A stretch of 64,000 nucleotides of DNA, from NCBI GenBank assembly GCA_016871315.1, contig VFZE01000009.1, positions 1 through 64,000 on the forward strand, in the 5' to 3' direction. Position 1 is the first letter of the stretch. The number at the start of each line of letters is the position of its first letter. The DNA comes from Acidimicrobiia bacterium (lineage in GTDB: Bacteria; Acidobacteriota; Terriglobia; Bryobacterales; Bryobacteraceae). Positions 59,888-64,000 of this stretch are shown here, piece after piece. The notes under the pieces are model-generated. The model made no database searches, was not told the origin of the DNA, and saw only the letters and a program-made list of their open reading frames with translations. Both the position numbers and the translations under genes were made by a program.

Positions 59888-60892
59888 GTGCGACCACGCG
59901 CCCGCGATGTTGGACTGATTCCAGGCTCTCTTCCTCCCGGCCCCTTGAACGCCATCACGGACGTGGCCGGCGTGAAGGTGGGGCACGCAACGATCCATCG
60001 CGCGGAGAATGTCCGCACCGGTGTGACCGCCGTTCTGCCGCACGGCGGAAATCTGTTTCAGGAGAAGGCGCGCGGGGCGGTGTTTGTGGGAAACGGCTTC
60101 GGCAAGTTGATGGGCTCGACGCAGGTGAATGAGCTGGGGGAGATCGAAACGCCGATCCTGCTGACGAACACGCTGAACGTGGGGAAGGTGGCTGATGCGC
60201 TGCTGGATTACATGCTGTCGCGTCCAGGGAATGAAGCGGCGCGCTCCGTGAATCCGCTGGTAGCGGAAACCAACGACGGCCAGTTGAACGATATCCGCGG
60301 GCGGCACGTGGGCCATGAGCATGTGATGCAGGCGGTGCAGGGGGCCGCGGGCGGCGCGGTAGAGGAAGGCGCTGTCGGCGCGGGGGCCGGCACGGTGGCA
60401 TTCGGGTTCAAGGGCGGCATCGGGACCTCTTCGCGCCGGGCGGGGGCGCACACGGTGGGGGTGCTGGTGCAGTCGAATTACGGCGGGGATCTGATGATAT
60501 GCGGCGCTCCCGTAGGTCGCGCGCTACGGCGGGGTGGCGTGGGCGCCGGTGACGGCAGCATCATCATGGTGGTGGGGACGGATGCGCCTGTGGATCACCG
60601 GCAGCTGATGCGCATGGCGGCGCGCACGATGTGGGGGCTGGCGCGGACGGGCTCGTCAGGCTCGCACGGCTCGGGCGATTACGGCATCGCCTTCACCACG
60701 CATCGCCAGCCGCCGACGCTGGCGAATGCGGATCTTTCGCCCCTGCTGCTGGCGGTGATGGAAGCGACGGAGGAGGCGATCTATAACTCGTTGTTCCGCG
60801 CTGTCACCACGACGGGGAATGGGCGAACGGTGGAGGCGCTACCGGTGGAGGAGACCGTGGCGATCCTACGTCGTCACGGCGCCATCAAATGA
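59888..60892 (+). CDS. P1 family (S58, DmpA-like) aminopeptidase
   Basis: A 334-aa Ntn-fold peptidase. The N-terminus GLIPGSLPPGPLNAITDVAG and VGHATIH match DmpA/ornithine-acetyltransferase-like S58 peptidases. The self-cleavage and catalytic region is GAGTVAFGFKGGIGTSSRRA, with the Ser after GT becoming the new N-terminus. No signal peptide is seen, so it is probably cytoplasmic and removes N-terminal residues (D-Ala, beta-amino acids) from peptides. Its stop overlaps the ATG of the next gene (ATGATG). Confidence 0.9.
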   Translation: MRPRARDVGLIPGSLPPGPLNAITDVAGVKVGHATIHRAENVRTGVTAVLPHGGNLFQEKARGAVFVGNGFGKLMGSTQVNELGEIETPILLTNTLNVGKVADALLDYMLSRPGNEAARSVNPLVAETNDGQLNDIRGRHVGHEHVMQAVQGAAGGAVEEGAVGAGAGTVAFGFKGGIGTSSRRAGAHTVGVLVQSNYGGDLMICGAPVGRALRRGGVGAGDGSIIMVVGTDAPVDHRQLMRMAARTMWGLARTGSSGSHGSGDYGIAFTTHRQPPTLANADLSPLLLAVMEATEEAIYNSLFRAVTTTGNGRTVEALPVEETVAILRRHGAIK

Positions 60893-62505
60893 TGCTCCCA
60901 GTTCTGTTGCTGTCTGCGCTGGTGGCTCAAGCCGTTGAACCGGTCCGTTTCCGGGAAACCGCCGCGACGGCAGGCGTCAAGTTTGTGTTGGACAACCACG
61001 CCTCGCCGGACAAGCAGATGATCGAGACGATGGCGGGCGGCATGGCGGCGTTCGACTACGACGGGGACGGGCGTACGGATTTGTTCTTCACCAACGGGGC
61101 CGCGATTCCGTCGAGGAAGAAGGAGGCGCCGAAATACTGGAACCGGCTGTACCGCAACGTAACCGAGCCGGGCGGGGCGATACGGTTTCAGGATGTCACG
61201 GAACAGGCAGGGCTGGCCGGGGAAGGTTATTCGATGGGGGCCGCGGCGGCCGACTTTGACAACGATGGCCATGTGGATCTGTTCGTGGCCGGCGTCTACC
61301 GGAACCTGCTGTACAGGAATCTGGGCAACGGGAAGTTTGAGGAGATCACGGGGAAGTCGGGCATCCAGAGCGACATCTGGTCGGTGGCAGGCGGCTGGTT
61401 CGACTACGACAACGACGGTCTTGTCGACCTGCTGGTAGTGAACTATTCGAACTGGTCGGCGGAGGCGAATCGTTTCTGCGGCGACACGGCGCGCAAGATC
61501 CGCGTCTACTGCCACCCGAAATATTTCGATCCGGTACCCAACCAGCTTTACCGGAACCTGGGCGGAGGGCGATTCCAGGATGTCACTGCGGCTTCCGGAA
61601 TCGGAGGGTCAAAAGGGCGCGGCATGAGTGTTGCGTTTGCCGATTACGACAACGACGGGCGCATCGATGCGTTCGTAACCAACGACAATTTGCCCAATTT
61701 CCTTTTCCGCAATCTGGGCGGCGGCAAGTTCGAGGAGACCGGGCTGCTGGCCGGGGCGGCGTTGCTGGATAATGGCAAGCCGGTGGCGAGCATGGGGGCG
61801 GACTTTCGCGACTACAACAACGACGGGCAGCCGGACATCATCGTGACGGCGCTGGCGGGAGAGACGTTTCCGTTGTTCCGCAACGACGGCAAGGGCGGCT
61901 TTCGCGATCAGACCTTCGCGAGCCGGTTAGGCCCGCAGACAATCCGGCGCAGCGGATGGGGCGTTGGTTTTATTGATTTCAATAATGACGGGTGGAAGGA
62001 CCTGTTCACCGCCAACTCACACGTCAACGACATCATCGGAATGTTCGAAGCGCTGCCATATAAGGAGCCGAACGCGGTCTTCGCGAATCTGGGCAACGGG
62101 GAGTTCCGCGACGATTCGGCCACGTTTACCCTGTCCCGCGCGCACCGCGGCGCGGCGTTCGCCGACTTCAACGGCGACGGGCGCATGGACGTGGCCGTGT
62201 CGTGCTTGAACGAACCGGCCGAGTTGTGGGAGAACGTCACAGGAGGAGGCCATCATTGGATCCGGCTGATGCCGCGCGGTGTGAAGAGCAACCGTGACGG
62301 TATCGGCGCGCGCTTCCGTATCGGGACGCAGAGCAACTGGATGAGCCCGAGCGTCAGCTACGCGTCCTCTTCGCACGCGGGCGTGCATTTCGGGCTGGGA
62401 CGGCAGGCGGGCGCAGTGGACGTGGAGGTTGTGTGGCCTTCCGGGCACAAGCAAGTGGAGAAGATTCCGGGCGTGGATGTGGTTCACGTGATTGAGGAAA
62501 GGTGA
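60889..62505 (+). CDS. CRTAC1-like FG-GAP/VCBS propeller protein with ASPIC/UnbV domain
   Basis: A 538-aa exported protein (signal MLPVLLLSALVAQAVEP). Seven DxDxDG calcium-loop repeats occur: DYDGDGRTDLFF, DFDNDGHVDLFV, DYDNDGLVDLLV, DYDNDGRIDAFV, DYNNDGQPDIIV, DFNNDGWKDLFT and DFNGDGRMDVAV. This is the number expected for a seven-bladed propeller. The C-terminus SSSHAGVHFGLGRQAGAVDV and VVWPSGHKQ is an ASPIC/UnbV domain. These proteins are secreted and common in Acidobacteria and Planctomycetes; their ligand is unknown. It is translationally coupled to the DmpA-like gene. Confidence 0.92.
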   Translation: MMLPVLLLSALVAQAVEPVRFRETAATAGVKFVLDNHASPDKQMIETMAGGMAAFDYDGDGRTDLFFTNGAAIPSRKKEAPKYWNRLYRNVTEPGGAIRFQDVTEQAGLAGEGYSMGAAAADFDNDGHVDLFVAGVYRNLLYRNLGNGKFEEITGKSGIQSDIWSVAGGWFDYDNDGLVDLLVVNYSNWSAEANRFCGDTARKIRVYCHPKYFDPVPNQLYRNLGGGRFQDVTAASGIGGSKGRGMSVAFADYDNDGRIDAFVTNDNLPNFLFRNLGGGKFEETGLLAGAALLDNGKPVASMGADFRDYNNDGQPDIIVTALAGETFPLFRNDGKGGFRDQTFASRLGPQTIRRSGWGVGFIDFNNDGWKDLFTANSHVNDIIGMFEALPYKEPNAVFANLGNGEFRDDSATFTLSRAHRGAAFADFNGDGRMDVAVSCLNEPAELWENVTGGGHHWIRLMPRGVKSNRDGIGARFRIGTQSNWMSPSVSYASSSHAGVHFGLGRQAGAVDVEVVWPSGHKQVEKIPGVDVVHVIEER

Positions 62506-62523
62506 TCCAGGCTGATCATTGAC

Positions 62524-62552
62524 TTGACATTGAAGAGCGGACGCGACAGAAT
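62524..62552 (+). promoter_or_regulatory. Sigma-70-type promoter of the receptor gene at 62601
   Basis: A perfect TTGACA (62524-62529), 17 nt, CAGAAT (62547-62552). It lies 19 bp after the upstream stop and predicts a leader of about 40 nt. Confidence 0.65.
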
Positions 62553-62600
62553 CGCTTCAAACCACTTTGTGTGGGAAATGTCATCCAGTGGGGGTGTCTT

Positions 62601-64000
62601 GTGAAGAGTTCCATGACTCGGACCGGTCTTGTGATGCTGGCATCGCTGCTCGCGGCGCCAGCCAACGCGCAGGTGCTTTATGGCGTGTTGGTCGGCAACG
62701 TGACCGACGCCCAGCAGGGCGCAGTGGTGGGAGCGGCGGTTTCGGCGAGAAACAACGCCACCAACTACGCGGCGGAAGTGAAGACGAATGAGCGGGGAGC
62801 GTATGAGATCCGCAATCTGCCGCCGGGCGCCTATGACGTGAAGATCGTAGCTTCCGGCTTCGCCACGTTTGAAGCGAAGGAAATCAACATCCAGGCGAAC
62901 AACATCGCGCGCGTGGATGCGCCGCTGCGCGTCGGCGCCGTGACGGAAACGATCACGGTGGGGGCGGAGGTGGCACGGCTGCAGACCGATAAGAGCGACA
63001 TTCACACGGACATCTCCGGCAAGGAGTTGACCAACATTCCGATCGGCGGATACCGGAACTTCCAGTCGGTGATCGACCTGATTCCGGGCTCGACGCCGAG
63101 CCTGTTCCAAAACGCCTCCACCGACACACCGGCGCGGGCGCTGACGACGAACATGAACGGCACGGCGCGCAACTCCAACAACACGCGCATCGACGGCGCG
63201 GCGAGCATTTTCACCTGGCTGCCGCACCACGCCTACTACATCCCGCCGTTGGAATCGATCGAAGTGGTGAATGTTTCGACGAACAACTTTGACGCGGAGC
63301 AGGGCATGTCGGGCGGGGCGGCGGTATCCGTGATTACCAAGTCCGGCACCAACGACTTGCACGGCGTCGCTTTCCTGTTCCATCAGAACCACAAGTGGGG
63401 CGCCAAACAGGTCTTCTTCAACCCGAACACGCCAGCTGGGCCCGGGATCCCGCAGCGCATCGACAACCAGTTCGGCGGAACGCTGAGTGGCCCGATCAAG
63501 AAGGACAAGCTGTTCGTGTTTTCCAGCTGGGAGCGAACGACGACGGCCGAGCGCGGTAACGGGCTGATGAGCGTGCCCACGGCCCAGGTGCGCTCGGGGA
63601 ACTTCGCCGGGCTTACCAGCGTGTTTGATCCTGCCACGGGGAACCCCAATGGCACGGGGCGCACCCCGTTTCCCAATAACCAGGTTCCGCAGGCGCGCTG
63701 GAACGCGGCTGCCATAGCCCTGCAGAACATGCTGCCGCTGCCGAACACCGGAACCGGACAGCAGAACAACTACTTCGCCTCCGTGCCGTATTACTTCAAG
63801 AGGGACATGCTGGACGTGAAGGTGAACTGGACACCGAATGGAAAGCTGAACATCTTCGGGAAGTACAGCCTGATGTTTGCTCCGGTCACCTCCGACGCGC
63901 CGCTGGGAGAGGCGCTAGGAGGGTACCCGGGCGGCGCGGCGGGCGCAGCCGGGATTGGAACCGGCAACAACACGACCCACGTGTTCGGCGGCGGCATCAG
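62601..64000 (+). CDS. Oar-type TonB-dependent receptor (N-terminal part, cut by window edge)
   Basis: Open from GTG 62601 (ATG 62613 also possible) to the right edge with no stop, 466 codons. A signal peptide (TGLVMLASLLAAPANAQ) is followed by a carboxypeptidase-like domain (GNVTDAQQGAVVGAAVSARN) and a plug (MNGTARNSNNTRIDGAAS; FDAEQGMSGGAAVSVITKSG), then TFDxxTGNP-type SVFDPATGNPNGTGRTPFPN before the barrel. It is a close relative of the receptor at 56432, with the same domain order and similar plug motifs. The barrel lies beyond the window. Confidence 0.92.
   Translation, partial: MKSSMTRTGLVMLASLLAAPANAQVLYGVLVGNVTDAQQGAVVGAAVSARNNATNYAAEVKTNERGAYEIRNLPPGAYDVKIVASGFATFEAKEINIQANNIARVDAPLRVGAVTETITVGAEVARLQTDKSDIHTDISGKELTNIPIGGYRNFQSVIDLIPGSTPSLFQNASTDTPARALTTNMNGTARNSNNTRIDGAASIFTWLPHHAYYIPPLESIEVVNVSTNNFDAEQGMSGGAAVSVITKSGTNDLHGVAFLFHQNHKWGAKQVFFNPNTPAGPGIPQRIDNQFGGTLSGPIKKDKLFVFSSWERTTTAERGNGLMSVPTAQVRSGNFAGLTSVFDPATGNPNGTGRTPFPNNQVPQARWNAAAIALQNMLPLPNTGTGQQNNYFASVPYYFKRDMLDVKVNWTPNGKLNIFGKYSLMFAPVTSDAPLGEALGGYPGGAAGAAGIGTGNNTTHVFGGGI

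Noticed and set aside
1-64000. CRISPR arrays, rRNA, tRNA genes, prophage or complete insertion sequence
   Set aside because: No repeat-spacer pattern, RNA gene or phage structural gene was seen on either strand; apart from the edge fragment, mobile genes are absent.

Overview
The window looks like chromosomal DNA of an Acidobacteriota member, most likely of the Solibacter/Bryobacter type. The evidence is high GC content, several very large Oar-type TonB-dependent receptors with an N-terminal carboxypeptidase-like domain, a hybrid sensor kinase with a two-component-regulator propeller and Y_Y_Y domain, a PPC / DUF1549-DUF1553 / DUF1501 operon, a CRTAC1/UnbV protein, and many secreted enzymes. 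No rRNA, tRNA, CRISPR array, prophage or complete insertion sequence was seen. All family assignments come from motifs read by eye.

Layout. 0-5 kb: edge fragment of a transposase-like gene, asparagine synthase (asnB, real start TTG at 263), then a leftward Rieske-mutM-cyclophilin cluster. 4.8-7.8 kb: three Tad-pilus-like secreted/pseudopilin genes, one with a VWA domain. 7.9-15 kb: a receptor-like barrel without a recognisable plug, facing two tandem histidine kinases, one of which has almost lost its sensor. 15-20.4 kb: exported glycoside hydrolase, Uma2 nuclease, PIG-L deacetylase, EEP hydrolase, then a CotH relic. 21-26.7 kb: a fadN-fadA-fadE beta-oxidation operon plus a small P-loop kinase. 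26.7-31.3 kb: MFS exporter, trpS, 23S/tRNA uracil methyltransferase, and a Tat-exported SelA-like PLP protein.

31.4-36.8 kb is an accessory, partly decayed stretch: a broken OprB-like porin, a HigBA-type toxin-antitoxin pair, a receptor gene collapsed by internal deletions, a membrane-anchored NodB deacetylase-caspase-TPR fusion (the most unusual intact gene here), and relics of a DUF433/DUF5615 module. 36.8-44.5 kb: cstA-ybdD and the PPC-DUF1549/1553-DUF1501 operon. 44.6-49 kb: carAB. 49-52.2 kb: permease-tail scar, FAD oxidase and RNase J. 52.3-64 kb: three Oar-type receptors (the last cut by the window edge), a frameshifted PEP-CTERM gene, a DmpA-type P1 peptidase and a CRTAC1-like propeller protein.

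Two patterns run across the window. Many first-in-operon genes have a TAnnnT (-10-like) box only 5-8 nt before the start codon and no Shine-Dalgarno sequence, which suggests widespread leaderless transcripts, while operon-internal genes and some others (Tad genes, receptors, carA) do show Shine-Dalgarno sites. The window also carries at least six gene relics, each with a recognisable family signature, next to fully intact housekeeping genes.
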